From positions 1-64,000 of the forward strand of contig DATJGS010000014.1 in the NCBI GenBank assembly GCA_035494735.1: a stretch of 64,000 nt of DNA, written 5' to 3'. The position numbers and the translations under genes were made by a program. Position 1 is the first letter of the stretch; every line of letters starts with the position of its first letter. The stretch comes from DATJGS01 sp035494735. Lineage in GTDB: Bacteria; Eisenbacteria; RBG-16-71-46. Of this stretch, positions 9,609 through 17,786 are shown one piece after another. The notes beneath the pieces are model-generated. The model searched no databases. It was not told the DNA's origin and worked only from the letters and a program-made list of their open reading frames with translations.

Positions 9609-9839
9609 AGAAGGGGCGCGGTGGGTGGTCGACCCCGGGGGATTCCAGAGGTCGGGCGCGGGATGGTTCGAGACGGCGGGCATCATAGCGCGGCGCGCAA
9701 GCGGGCCGCCACCGCGGCCTGGCCGGGCCCGGCGCCGCACCCCGGGCCTGGGCCCGCGCGTCGCCCCCGCCCGTTGCAACCTCCGAACATGGTTTCGCGT
9801 AGACCGGGCGTTCACCTCTCGAGACGAGGAGGCACTGCC
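9609..9839. other. Divergent intergenic region between porX and the DUF4097 gene
   Basis: These 231 bases must hold the promoters of the leftward porX run and the rightward DUF4097 gene. The right part contains TTGCAA at 9774-9779 and TAGACC at 9800-9805, but the 20-base spacer is too long for a convincing housekeeping promoter. A strong ribosome-binding site AGGAGG lies at 9827-9832. Nothing else stands out. Confidence 0.4.
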
Positions 9840-10697
9840 ATGCGCACCACCTTCAGACTGTTCCTGCTGACGACCATCGCCGGCGCCACGCTGGCGCTCG
9901 CCCACCCGGCGGCCGCCGAGAGTTACACCCGCACGTACCACATGTCCGGCCGGGCGCACGTCACCGTCGACGCCCAGGACGCCCAGGTCCGCATCATCAC
10001 CTGGAACCGGCCCGAGGTCTCCGTCCAGGCCGACACGCGCGGCTGGCACTTCGGCGACGACGTGCACGTCGAGTCCACGCAGAACGGCAACGACGTGCGC
10101 GTCACGTCGCGCGTCTCGCACAGCTGGATCGGGTTCTCGATCACCATCCACGATCTGCGCGTCGTGGTGTCGATGCCGGCCAACGGCGACGTCGACATCG
10201 TCACCGGCGACGGCGGCGTCGAGGTCGAGCCGCTCACCGGACGCCTGAACGTGCGCACCGGCGACGGCTCGATCCGCGTCCACGGCGCGCACGGCGACAT
10301 CACGCTCGACACCGGCGACGGCGGCATCGACGCCGAGGATCTCGACGGCACGCTCGACGCGCACACGAACGACGGCCACATCTACGTGAACGGGCGTTTC
10401 GACTCGCTCGAGTTGGGCAGCGGCGACGGGCGCATCACCGCGGACGTCGAGAAAGGCTCCGCGCTGGCGCGCGCGTGGTCCATGCGCACGTCCGACGGAC
10501 CGATCGTGCTGCGCGTCCCCGACGGGCTGAAGTGCGACCTCGAGGCGCGCACCGGCGACGGGCACATCACGCTCGACATGCCGGTCGAGGTGGACGGCCG
10601 CTTCGACCACTCGCATCTGGACGGGCGACTGAACGGAGGCGGTCCACCGCTGCGGCTGCAGAGCGGAGACGGGTCGATCCGGATCGGGCGGCTGTAG
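9840..10697 (+). CDS. Secreted DUF4097-type beta-helix repeat protein
   Basis: The 285-residue protein has a clear signal peptide (about residues 1-29, cut after PAAAE) and then a repetitive beta-rich body. A short unit of the type 'GDGxIxVxxxxGxIxLxTGDGxI' recurs about nine times, which suggests a right-handed beta-helix stack as in DUF4097 (adhesin-like) proteins. The start is set by AGGAGG at 9827-9832, seven bases before the ATG. No enzymatic residues are apparent. It stands alone on the plus strand and ends just before the long inverted repeat. Role unknown; proteins of this kind are often under envelope-stress control. Confidence 0.82.
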   Translation: MRTTFRLFLLTTIAGATLALAHPAAAESYTRTYHMSGRAHVTVDAQDAQVRIITWNRPEVSVQADTRGWHFGDDVHVESTQNGNDVRVTSRVSHSWIGFSITIHDLRVVVSMPANGDVDIVTGDGGVEVEPLTGRLNVRTGDGSIRVHGAHGDITLDTGDGGIDAEDLDGTLDAHTNDGHIYVNGRFDSLELGSGDGRITADVEKGSALARAWSMRTSDGPIVLRVPDGLKCDLEARTGDGHITLDMPVEVDGRFDHSHLDGRLNGGGPPLRLQSGDGSIRIGRL

Positions 10698-10700
10698 CAA

Positions 10701-10887
10701 CACGGGCGCGCTTGGGCGCGGGGGGCGGCGCGGACATCATGGGGCGGGGCCGTCCGCAGGCTCGCGGAGCCAGGGATGGCGGAGCGAGCCGAGGATGAGC
10801 GAGCCGGAGCGGGAAGCGGAGGCGAGCGCGCCACGCCCCATGATGTCCGCGCCGCCCCCCGCGCCCGAGCGCGCCCGAGCGCCCGTG
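10701..10887. repeat. Long imperfect inverted repeat between convergent genes
   Basis: Arms 10703-10746 and 10834-10877 are reverse complements over 44 bases with one mismatch. A further outer pair, CACGGGCG (10701-10708) and CGCCCGTG (10880-10887), extends the symmetry. The 87-base centre has its own small hairpin (10759-10771) and a direct repeat GAGCGAGCC (10782-10790 and 10797-10805). It sits between the stops of two convergent genes, so it could act as a two-way terminator, but it is far larger than a normal terminator stem and lacks a T-run. A non-autonomous mobile or REP-like element is the alternative. Confidence 0.75.
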
Positions 10888-10890
10888 TCG

Positions 10891-12177
10891 CTACGTCGGG
10901 AAGCTCATCACCACGGTCGTGCCCTTGCCCGGCGCGCTGTCGCGGATGAACAGGCGGCCGCCGTGGTACTCCTGGACGACGCGCTTGGCGAGCGCGAGCC
11001 CGAGGCCCCAGCCGCGGCGCTTCGTGGTGTAGCCGGGCTCGAACGCGCGCGCCTGCTCCTCGCGCGACATGCCGCGGCCGTTGTCCTGGACCACGACCTC
11101 GACGCACTCGTCCTGGGCGCGCAGCGCGACGCTCACCTCGATCACGCCCGGGCGCTTGTCGAGCGCGGAGATCGCGTTGCTCAGGATGTTCTCGAGCGCC
11201 CACTCGACGAGCTGCGGGTTCAGGTTGACGGGCGGCGCGTCGGCGTAGCGTTCGCGCAGCGACACGCCCTCACCATCGGCGGGCAGCCGCCGGCGCATGT
11301 ACTGGACGACCTCGCGCACGATCGGGGTGATGTCGCGCGGCTCGACGAGCGGCGCCGAGCCGACGTGGCTGAAGCGCTGCGCGACCTTGCTCAGCCGCTC
11401 GATGTCGCGCTCCATCTCGCCCAGCGTCTCCTCGAAGCCGGCGCGCGCCAGGCTCACTTTCTCGCCGGTCTGGCCCTCGCTCTCGGAGCGCAGCAGCTCG
11501 ACCCAGCCCATCATCGAGGACAGCGGCGTCCCGAGCTGATGCGCCGTCTCCTTGGCCATGCCCACCCAGATCGTGCGCCGCTCCGCCGCGCGGATGCCGG
11601 CGAGGCCGGCCAGCCCGATGCCGAGCAGCAGCACGACCCCGGCCACCGAGAGGAACGGCATCCAGCGCAGGCGCGACAACACCTCGGGCTCGCCGAAGTG
11701 CACGCGGCCGAGCGTGTCGCCGAGCGACGTGGTCATGACGATCGGGCGGTTGCGGCGGTCCAGCTCGACGGCGCGATGGCGCACCGCTTCGATGCGCGCA
11801 CGGATGGCGGGCGCGATGGGCTGCCCGGCATCCAGGCTGTCGAGCGACGCGGCCGAGACGAGCGCCGGATCCACGCCGACCTCGCGCCACGCGCGCGGCA
11901 TGCCGCCCGTGTCGGTGATGACGATCGGGAAGTCGATGCTGGCGATGACCTGCGAGAAGATCTTCTGCAGCTCGGGATCGCGCGTCGCCGGGATCGAGGC
12001 CTGCGCGCAGAAGTCGGCGAACACGCGCGACGTCGTCGCGACCTCCTGGGACAGCCGGCGGATCATCTGGTGCGTGAACAGGAACACGGCGACGACCAGC
12101 AGACTCGATCCCAGGAACAGCGTGACCTTGACCCACTGCTGGCCCGAAAGCCGGAATCCGCCCGCGCCGCGTTCCAC
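10891..12177 (-). CDS. Sensor histidine kinase, FCB-like dimerisation box
   Basis: This 428-residue membrane kinase has an N-terminal transmembrane helix (about 16-36), an extracytoplasmic segment of about 135 residues, a second helix (about 174-195), a HisKA box with phospho-acceptor His213 in AHQLGTPLSS, and a HATPase domain with DNGRGM and a WGLGLAL G-box. The H-box wording is typical of kinases of Bacteroidetes and relatives. The GTG at 12177 lies nine bases after the serS stop; longer upstream reading is inside serS. No response regulator is adjacent, so it is an orphan; PorX, 1.3 kb away, is a plausible partner (inference). Confidence 0.87.
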   Translation of the reverse strand: MERGAGGFRLSGQQWVKVTLFLGSSLLVVAVFLFTHQMIRRLSQEVATTSRVFADFCAQASIPATRDPELQKIFSQVIASIDFPIVITDTGGMPRAWREVGVDPALVSAASLDSLDAGQPIAPAIRARIEAVRHRAVELDRRNRPIVMTTSLGDTLGRVHFGEPEVLSRLRWMPFLSVAGVVLLLGIGLAGLAGIRAAERRTIWVGMAKETAHQLGTPLSSMMGWVELLRSESEGQTGEKVSLARAGFEETLGEMERDIERLSKVAQRFSHVGSAPLVEPRDITPIVREVVQYMRRRLPADGEGVSLRERYADAPPVNLNPQLVEWALENILSNAISALDKRPGVIEVSVALRAQDECVEVVVQDNGRGMSREEQARAFEPGYTTKRRGWGLGLALAKRVVQEYHGGRLFIRDSAPGKGTTVVMSFPT

Positions 12178-12185
12178 GTTGGGCC

Positions 12186-13460
12186 CTAAGGACCGATTTC
12201 CTCGAGACCGCCGAGATACGGGCGCAGCGCCTTCGGCACGCGCACCGAGCCCGACGCGGTCTGGTGGTTCTCGAGCAGCGCGGCGTAGGTCCGCGGCAAC
12301 GCCACGCCCGACGCGTTCAGCGTGTGCGGGAACTCGGCTTTCGCGCCCGCTTCGCGGCGGAAACGCATGTTCATGCGCCGCGCCTGGAAGTCCTCGAAGT
12401 TCGAGCACGACGAGCACTCGAGCCAGGCGTTCGTCCCCGGCGCCCACACTTCGAAGTCGTAGCACTTGGCGGCCGCGAAGCTGAGATCGCCGCTGCACAG
12501 CAGCACGACGCGATACGGCAGCTCGAGCGCGTCGAAAACGTCGGACACGTCGCGGGCCAGCGCTTCGTGCTCGTCGTAGCTGGTCTCGGGCGGCACGATC
12601 TTCACCAGCTCGACCTTGTCGAACTGGTGCACGCGCAGCATGCCGCGCGTGTCCTTGCCGTACGTGCCGGCTTCGCGCCGGTACGACGCGCAGTACGCCG
12701 TCATGAAGCGCGGCACCACGCCGGGCTCGAGGATCTCGTCGCGGTACAGGTTCGTGACCGGCACTTCCGCGGTGGGGTTCAGGAACAGATCGTCCTCACC
12801 GACGTGATACATGTCCCCTTCCAGCTTCGGCAGTTGCCCAGTGCCGAACAGCACCGCGCGGCGCACGACGTGCGGCACTGACACTTCGGTGTAGCCGTGG
12901 TGCGTGGTGTGGAAGTCGAGCATGAACTGGATGAGCGCGCGCTCGAGGCGCGCGCCGAGGCCGGTGAACACGAGAAAGCCCGAGCCCGCGATCTTGGGCG
13001 CGCGCTCGAAGTCCATGAGGCCGAGCGCCGTCGCCAGCTCCCAGTGCGGGCGCGCCTCGAACGCGAACTTCGGCACCTCGCCGACCGTGCGCACGACGAC
13101 GTTCTGCGCGGCGTCGCGCCCGGGCGGCACGGAGGCGTGCGGCAGGTTCGGGATCCACGCGGCGAGCGCTTCGCTCTCTTCTTCGAGGCGCTTCAGCTCG
13201 GTGTCCAGCGCCTTGATGCGGTCGCCCACCTCGCGCATCGCCGCGATGTCGGCCGCCGCGTCCTCGCCGGCCTTCTTCTTGGCCGCGATCGCTTCGCTCG
13301 CCGTGTTGCGGCGGGCCTTCAGCTGCTCGGTCTCGTGCAGCACGTCGAGCCGGCGCTCCTCGATCGCGTAGAAGCGCGGCAGGTCCACGGCCACGCCCTT
13401 CAGGGCGAGGCCGGCTTCGATCTTGTCGCGGTGGCTGCGCAGGAACTTGAGATCGTGCAT
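12186..13460 (-). CDS. serS: Seryl-tRNA synthetase
   Basis: SerS charges tRNA-Ser with serine. The 424-residue protein starts with the long N-terminal coiled coil that binds the tRNA variable arm (about residues 30-105) and continues with the class II catalytic core, with motif 2 in the YRREAGTYGKDTRG region and motif 3 near the C-terminus (SGVALPRTYAALLENHQ). Length and architecture are standard. It begins 27 bases after the TPR lipoprotein gene and is followed closely by the sensor kinase. Confidence 0.96.
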   Translation of the reverse strand: MHDLKFLRSHRDKIEAGLALKGVAVDLPRFYAIEERRLDVLHETEQLKARRNTASEAIAAKKKAGEDAAADIAAMREVGDRIKALDTELKRLEEESEALAAWIPNLPHASVPPGRDAAQNVVVRTVGEVPKFAFEARPHWELATALGLMDFERAPKIAGSGFLVFTGLGARLERALIQFMLDFHTTHHGYTEVSVPHVVRRAVLFGTGQLPKLEGDMYHVGEDDLFLNPTAEVPVTNLYRDEILEPGVVPRFMTAYCASYRREAGTYGKDTRGMLRVHQFDKVELVKIVPPETSYDEHEALARDVSDVFDALELPYRVVLLCSGDLSFAAAKCYDFEVWAPGTNAWLECSSCSNFEDFQARRMNMRFRREAGAKAEFPHTLNASGVALPRTYAALLENHQTASGSVRVPKALRPYLGGLEEIGP

Positions 13461-13487
13461 GGAGGTCTTGGGTTGGAGGTGTGTGCG

Positions 13488-13925
13488 TCAGCGGTGCTGC
13501 GCGAGCTGCCGCGCCCGCGCGTACGCGGCGCGCGCGTCTTCGTCGCGCCCGAGTTTGGCGAGCGCCATCCCGAGGCCGTAGTACGCGGCCGGATCGTCCG
13601 GCCTCACCACCGCCGCGGCCCCGTAGCGGCGCGCCGCGACACGATAGTCTCCGGCGCGATACGCGCTGTTGCCGGCGTCGAGCAGCTGATCCGCGTGCGG
13701 CCTGGGCTGCGCGCCGGCCCGCGCGGCTCCCGAGACGACGCCCGCGCTGTCGCCGGCCACGCCGACGAGCGCCGAGTCCACCGTTCCGGCCGCGCGCGCC
13801 GCGCCGCTGCCCGGCGCCGGGCGACTCCCGCAGCCCGCGAGGGCCAACGCGAGCGCGACGCACGCGGCGAACGCGAGCACCGCGCGCAGGCCACGCTCGA
13901 ACCCCGACTCACGCGTTTCGACCAT
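13488..13925 (-). CDS. Small TPR lipoprotein
   Basis: The 145-residue protein has a lipoprotein signal peptide ending in ALAGC (Cys near residue 31), then a Gly/Ala-rich linker, then about two TPR units: the LLDAGNSAYRAGDY segment and AAYYGLGMALAKLGR. It should be anchored in the inner or outer membrane facing the periplasm, and TPRs suggest a protein-binding role. The ATG at 13925 was chosen because it gives a proper signal peptide. It lies between rpsP and serS; the GC-rich hairpin at 13992-14021 may separate it from rpsP. Confidence 0.75.
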   Translation of the reverse strand: MVETRESGFERGLRAVLAFAACVALALALAGCGSRPAPGSGAARAAGTVDSALVGVAGDSAGVVSGAARAGAQPRPHADQLLDAGNSAYRAGDYRVAARRYGAAAVVRPDDPAAYYGLGMALAKLGRDEDARAAYARARQLAQHR

Positions 13926-13991
13926 CGCGGACGCACCTTGCGCGAGCCGGCCGCGACGCGTCAAGCGCGATCCCTCCCCACGATGCGCGAA

Positions 13992-14021
13992 GGCCCCGGG
14001 TCGGTGGTCCGAGCCGGGGCC
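13992..14021 (-). terminator. GC-rich hairpin after rpsP
   Basis: GGCCCCGG (13992-13999) pairs perfectly with CCGGGGCC (14014-14021) around a 14-base loop, 20 bases after the rpsP stop in the direction of transcription. There is no clear T-run, so it may be a weak or factor-assisted terminator, or an attenuator before the TPR lipoprotein gene. Confidence 0.5.
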
Positions 14022-14041
14022 GCGCGCCGAGATTTCGCGAC

Positions 14042-14434
14042 TCAGGCCTTGGCCGCCGACTTCTTGGCCGAGCGCTTCGCCAGCCGCTTGCCGGCCTTGC
14101 GCGCCGACAGCGTGCGCTTGACCTTGCGCGTGCGCGCCGCGCCCTTCGCCGGCGCCGCTCCCGCCTTCTTCGTGGACAGCGACGCGTGCGCGGCGACGAT
14201 GCCGAGCGTGCGCAGCAGCGAGGCCGCCTGCTCCGACGGCTGCGCGCCCTTGTCGATCCAGACCTGGACCTTGTCCTTGTGCACGACCAACTCGTACGGC
14301 TGGGTCAGCGGATTGTAGTGACCCAGGATCTCGAGGAAGCGTCCGTCGCGCTGACGACGCGAATCGGCCGCCACCATCCGATAGAAGGGCCGCTTCTTCG
14401 CTCCGGCCCGCATCAGGCGAATCACCACCGACAT
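14042..14434 (-). CDS. rpsP: 30S ribosomal protein S16
   Basis: S16 is a small-subunit assembly protein. The first 80 residues match the family closely (VVIRLMRAGAKKRPFYR at the N-terminus, and the LGHYNPLTQP segment). Residues ~85-130 form a Lys/Ala/Arg-rich tail not found in the roughly 82-residue E. coli protein; such basic tails are common in high-GC bacteria. It follows ffh by 69 bases, the classical ffh-rpsP order. Confidence 0.95.
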   Translation of the reverse strand: MSVVIRLMRAGAKKRPFYRMVAADSRRQRDGRFLEILGHYNPLTQPYELVVHKDKVQVWIDKGAQPSEQAASLLRTLGIVAAHASLSTKKAGAAPAKGAARTRKVKRTLSARKAGKRLAKRSAKKSAAKA

Positions 14435-14503
14435 GAGAATCCTCCTCCTCGGGTGCTGCGAACGCGTCGGCCGATCGCGACCGGCGACGCGCGTGAACGA
14501 ACG

Positions 14504-15832
14504 TTAGCGCATGCGGCCGCGCAGCGCGGCAAGCCCGCGCGGGCCGTGCTTCAGACGCTTCATCAGCGTCCGAGTCTGATCGAACTCCTTCAGCATGCGA
14601 TTCACGTCGCTCACCGACGTTCCGCTGCCCGCCGCGATGCGGCGCCGCCGGCTTCCGTCGATCACACGGGGCAGGCGTCGTTCGCGAAGCGTCATGCTCT
14701 GCAGGATCGCTTCGTACCGCTTGAGCTTGCTCAAATCCGGCTTGTTCTTCTCGAGCGCCGCGCGATTGACGCCGGGCAGCATGCCCAGCACGTCCTCGAT
14801 CGGTCCGAGCTTCTTCAGCTGCTGCAGCTGCGAGAGAAAATCCTCGAGCGTGAAATCCGACTTCCGCATCTGGCGCGCCATGCGCTCGGCCGACTCGTCG
14901 TCGACCGCCGCGCGCGCCTTCTCGACCAGGCCGATCACGTCGCCCATGCCGAGAATCCGTCCCGCGAGCCGCCCGGCGTCGAACGCCTCGAGCGCCTCCA
15001 GCTTCTCGCCCACGCCCAGGAACACGATCGGCTTGCCCGTGACCTGGCGCAGCGAGAGCGCGGCGCCGCCGCGCGCATCGCCGTCCATCTTCGTCAGCAC
15101 GAGGCCGTCGACGCCGACGCGCTCGGTGAACGTCTGCCCGATGCGCACCGCCTCCTGCCCCGTCATCCCGTCCACGACCAGCATCACCTGATGCGCGCGA
15201 CTGGCCTTCTTCAAGTCCGCAAGCTCGGCCATCATCGCTTCGTCGATCTGCAGCCGCCCGGCCGTGTCGAGCACCAGGAAGTCGAATCCGCGCGTCCGCG
15301 CCTGTTCCAGCGCACCGGTCGCGATGGCCTGCGGCGTCGTGCCCTCGGCCGCGCGCCAGAATCCCGCGCCCGCGCGTTCGGCCAGCATCTCCAGCTGATC
15401 GATGGCCGCCGGCCGGTACACGTCGGCGCTCGTCAGCAGCACGCGCTTCGAGCGGAGGCCAAGCCACTTCGCCAACTTGCCGGCGAACGTCGTCTTGCCC
15501 GAGCCCTGCAGGCCGGCGAGCAGCACCACGGTCGGCACGTGCGGCGAGCCGGCGAGCGTGACCGGACTCCGTCCGAGCAGGCTCTCCAACTCGTCGCGCA
15601 CGATCCCCACCACCTGCTGACCGGGGGTGAGGCTTTTCAGTACGTCTTCGCCAACCGCGCGCGCCTCGATCTTGGCGACGAAGTCGCGAGCCACCGCGAC
15701 GTTGACGTCGGCCTCGAGCAGGGCGCGCCGGACATCGCGCAAGCTTTCGCGGATGTTGTCTGGGGAGAGTCGGCCTTGCCCCGAGAGGCTACGGACGATG
15801 CCCTGGAGTCGGTCGCTAAGTGCTTCGAACAA
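14504..15832 (-). CDS. ffh: Signal recognition particle GTPase Ffh
   Basis: Ffh binds 4.5S RNA and signal peptides and delivers ribosomes to FtsY at the membrane. The protein of about 442 residues has the N domain, the G domain with GLQGSGKTT (107-115), DTAGR (189-193) and TKMDGDARGG (247-256), and a C-terminal M domain. The start is a TTG at 15832, supported by AAGGGA a few bases upstream and by the family's FEALSDRLQ beginning; no ATG or GTG fits. The frame continues upstream into rpe territory without homology. The 4.5S RNA gene is not seen nearby. Confidence 0.94.
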   Translation of the reverse strand: MFEALSDRLQGIVRSLSGQGRLSPDNIRESLRDVRRALLEADVNVAVARDFVAKIEARAVGEDVLKSLTPGQQVVGIVRDELESLLGRSPVTLAGSPHVPTVVLLAGLQGSGKTTFAGKLAKWLGLRSKRVLLTSADVYRPAAIDQLEMLAERAGAGFWRAAEGTTPQAIATGALEQARTRGFDFLVLDTAGRLQIDEAMMAELADLKKASRAHQVMLVVDGMTGQEAVRIGQTFTERVGVDGLVLTKMDGDARGGAALSLRQVTGKPIVFLGVGEKLEALEAFDAGRLAGRILGMGDVIGLVEKARAAVDDESAERMARQMRKSDFTLEDFLSQLQQLKKLGPIEDVLGMLPGVNRAALEKNKPDLSKLKRYEAILQSMTLRERRLPRVIDGSRRRRIAAGSGTSVSDVNRMLKEFDQTRTLMKRLKHGPRGLAALRGRMR

Positions 15833-15930
15833 GGTCCCTTCCGGTGTGGCGAAGCGGGGAAAATACCACAGTCGGGAGGCGGGCGGGAAGCGGGGAGTTG
15901 GAGGACGCCTGGGCGTGTACGGGACGCAAA

Positions 15931-16650
15931 CTAACCGCGCACCGCCCGCCGGATAGCGTCTCGGGCGGCGCGCGGGTCCTTCCTGCCATAGATCGCGTTG
16001 CCGGCCACGAACACGTCGGCGCCGGCGGCGCGGGCCAGGGGCGCGGTGTCGGCGGCGATGCCGCCGTCGACCTCGATCAGGAAGCGGGCCCGGTGCTTCG
16101 CGCGCCAGGCCGCGGCGCGGCGCACCTTCTCGAGCATGTCGGGCATGAACGCCTGGCCGCCGAACCCGGGCTCGACGGTCATGACGAGCAAGAGATCGAT
16201 GGCGCCGAGGTGGCGCTCGGCCCTGGCGAGCGGCGTTCGCGGCTTGATCGCGAGACCGGCGCGGGCGCCGCTCTTGCGGATCGCGGCGAGCACCTGCGCC
16301 GGCCGCGCGCACGCTTCCAAGTGGACCGTGATCTGGTCCGCGCCGGCTTCGCGGAAGCGCGCGATCAACGTCTCGGGGCGCTCGATCATCAGGTGGACGT
16401 CGAGGAACGCGCGCGTCAGTCGGCGCGCGGCGCCGACGATCAGCGGGCCGAACGTGAGGTTCGGGACGAACTGGTTGTCCATGACGTCGCAGTGCACCCA
16501 CTCGCGCGCGGGATCGGCGACGCCAAGCGCGGCGGCCAGGTTCGCGAAGTCGGCGGACAGGATGCTCGGCGCGACGATCGGCCCCGAGAGCGGCAGCCGA
16601 CCGCGGCCGCGCGGCGCGCGAGGACGGGCGGCGGCGCGTGTCGGACTCAT
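15931..16650 (-). CDS. rpe: Ribulose-phosphate 3-epimerase
   Basis: Rpe interconverts ribulose 5-phosphate and xylulose 5-phosphate in the pentose phosphate pathway. The 239-residue TIM barrel shows the family hallmarks: APSILSADFANL near residue 28, the metal-site segments HCDVMDNQFVPN and LDVHLMIE, MTVEPGFGGQ, and EVDGGI. The first ~20 residues are an Arg/Pro-rich extension. The ATG overlaps the stop of the PASTA gene by four bases. Confidence 0.95.
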   Translation of the reverse strand: MSPTRAAARPRAPRGRGRLPLSGPIVAPSILSADFANLAAALGVADPAREWVHCDVMDNQFVPNLTFGPLIVGAARRLTRAFLDVHLMIERPETLIARFREAGADQITVHLEACARPAQVLAAIRKSGARAGLAIKPRTPLARAERHLGAIDLLLVMTVEPGFGGQAFMPDMLEKVRRAAAWRAKHRARFLIEVDGGIAADTAPLARAAGADVFVAGNAIYGRKDPRAARDAIRRAVRG

Positions 16651-17786
16651 CGGATCACCCGGCCGGTCGCCTGCAGCATGATGTTCGCGTCGTGGGTGAT
16701 GCGCGCGCCGGGCGGCGGGTCCTGGAACATCACGGTGCCGACCGACGGCGCGGCCGGCGGCGTGTACACGCGAAAGCCGATGGCCTCGAGCTGGCGGCGC
16801 ACGCCCGAGATCTCGCGGCCGAGCAGGTCGGGCATCACGAAGTCCTCGGGGCCGGCGCCGTTCGAGATCATCAGCGCGATCGGCGTGCCGCGCGGGAGGA
16901 CGGCCTCGCTCGGCGGATCGGAATCGACGATCAGCCCCTCGCCCACTTCGTCGGACGGCGCGTGCGTCTCGCCGCCGACACGCAGCCCGGCGCGCTCGAG
17001 CAGCAATCGCGCGCCGCGCGGCGACTCGCCGAACAGTTCGGGCACCGAACTGAACTCCTCGCCGAGGCTCACGACCACCATGATGCGGTGGCGGCCGCGC
17101 ACGGGCGTGCCCTCGGCTGGATCCTGCGACAGGATGAAGCCGGTCGGGACCGACGGATCGAAGCGCTCGCCGGAGCGCGACAGCTGGAGCCCGAGCGGCG
17201 CGACGAGGCGCTCGCCCTGCTCGAGCGTCAGGTTCGCGAGGTCCGGCACCTTCACTTCGCCGGCGCGGTGGATGAAACGCGGCATCACCAGATTGTTGAA
17301 CACGAACAGTCCGACCACGAACGCCATGATGGCGAGCCCGAACAACGAGAACGCGACCGCGACGCGATGGCGCCGTGACGGGATCCACAGCGACGGATCC
17401 GCGGCGAGCGCGATCTCGTTGGGCTCGATGCGCGAGTCATAGTCGAAGTCGTCGATCTCGCGCTCGCGCGTGCGTTCGCGCGCCCTGTCGCGGCGGCCGC
17501 GCCGTTCGGGCTGCGGATCGCGCAGGTCGAGCTCGCGCAGTCCGGCGGACGGCTCGCCGCCGACATCGCCCGCATCGGATCGCTCGCGTTCGGGGCCGCG
17601 CGGCGCTTCGCTCGCGCTGAAGTCGTCCGCGGCGCCACGACCCGCGTCGTCGAAGTCCCGAGCCTCGTCCGCACGGGCGTCGTCCTCGCGGGGCTCGTCG
17701 CCGGTTGCCGCATCGCGTGCGCCGTACGCGTCGGAAACCGACGTCTGCGCGTGCTCGCGATCGCGACGGCGGCGGCGCCGGCTCAT
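16647..17786 (-). CDS. Membrane-anchored PASTA protein without kinase domain
   Basis: The 379-residue protein has a charged, disordered cytoplasmic part (1-140), one transmembrane helix (about 142-164) and three extracytoplasmic PASTA domains (about 178-245, 246-315, 316-377). PASTA domains bind peptidoglycan fragments or lipid II in Ser/Thr kinases and penicillin-binding proteins. The kinase domain is absent; no protein-kinase motif is present in the N-terminal part. The position between rsmB and rpe is where a PASTA kinase sits in many Gram-positive def-fmt-rsmB-prpC-prkC-rpe clusters, so this may be a kinase-less remnant or a partner of a separate kinase (inference). It overlaps both neighbours by four bases. 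Confidence 0.87.
   Translation of the reverse strand: MSRRRRRRDREHAQTSVSDAYGARDAATGDEPREDDARADEARDFDDAGRGAADDFSASEAPRGPERERSDAGDVGGEPSAGLRELDLRDPQPERRGRRDRARERTREREIDDFDYDSRIEPNEIALAADPSLWIPSRRHRVAVAFSLFGLAIMAFVVGLFVFNNLVMPRFIHRAGEVKVPDLANLTLEQGERLVAPLGLQLSRSGERFDPSVPTGFILSQDPAEGTPVRGRHRIMVVVSLGEEFSSVPELFGESPRGARLLLERAGLRVGGETHAPSDEVGEGLIVDSDPPSEAVLPRGTPIALMISNGAGPEDFVMPDLLGREISGVRRQLEAIGFRVYTPPAAPSVGTVMFQDPPPGARITHDANIMLQATGRVIR

Noticed and set aside
9774..9805. TTGCAA and TAGACC as a promoter for the DUF4097 gene
   Set aside because: The spacer is 20 bases, too long for a normal promoter.
10795..12189. Open frame on the plus strand opposite the sensor kinase
   Set aside because: Low-complexity Arg/Ala/His composition and full overlap with a well-supported kinase gene.
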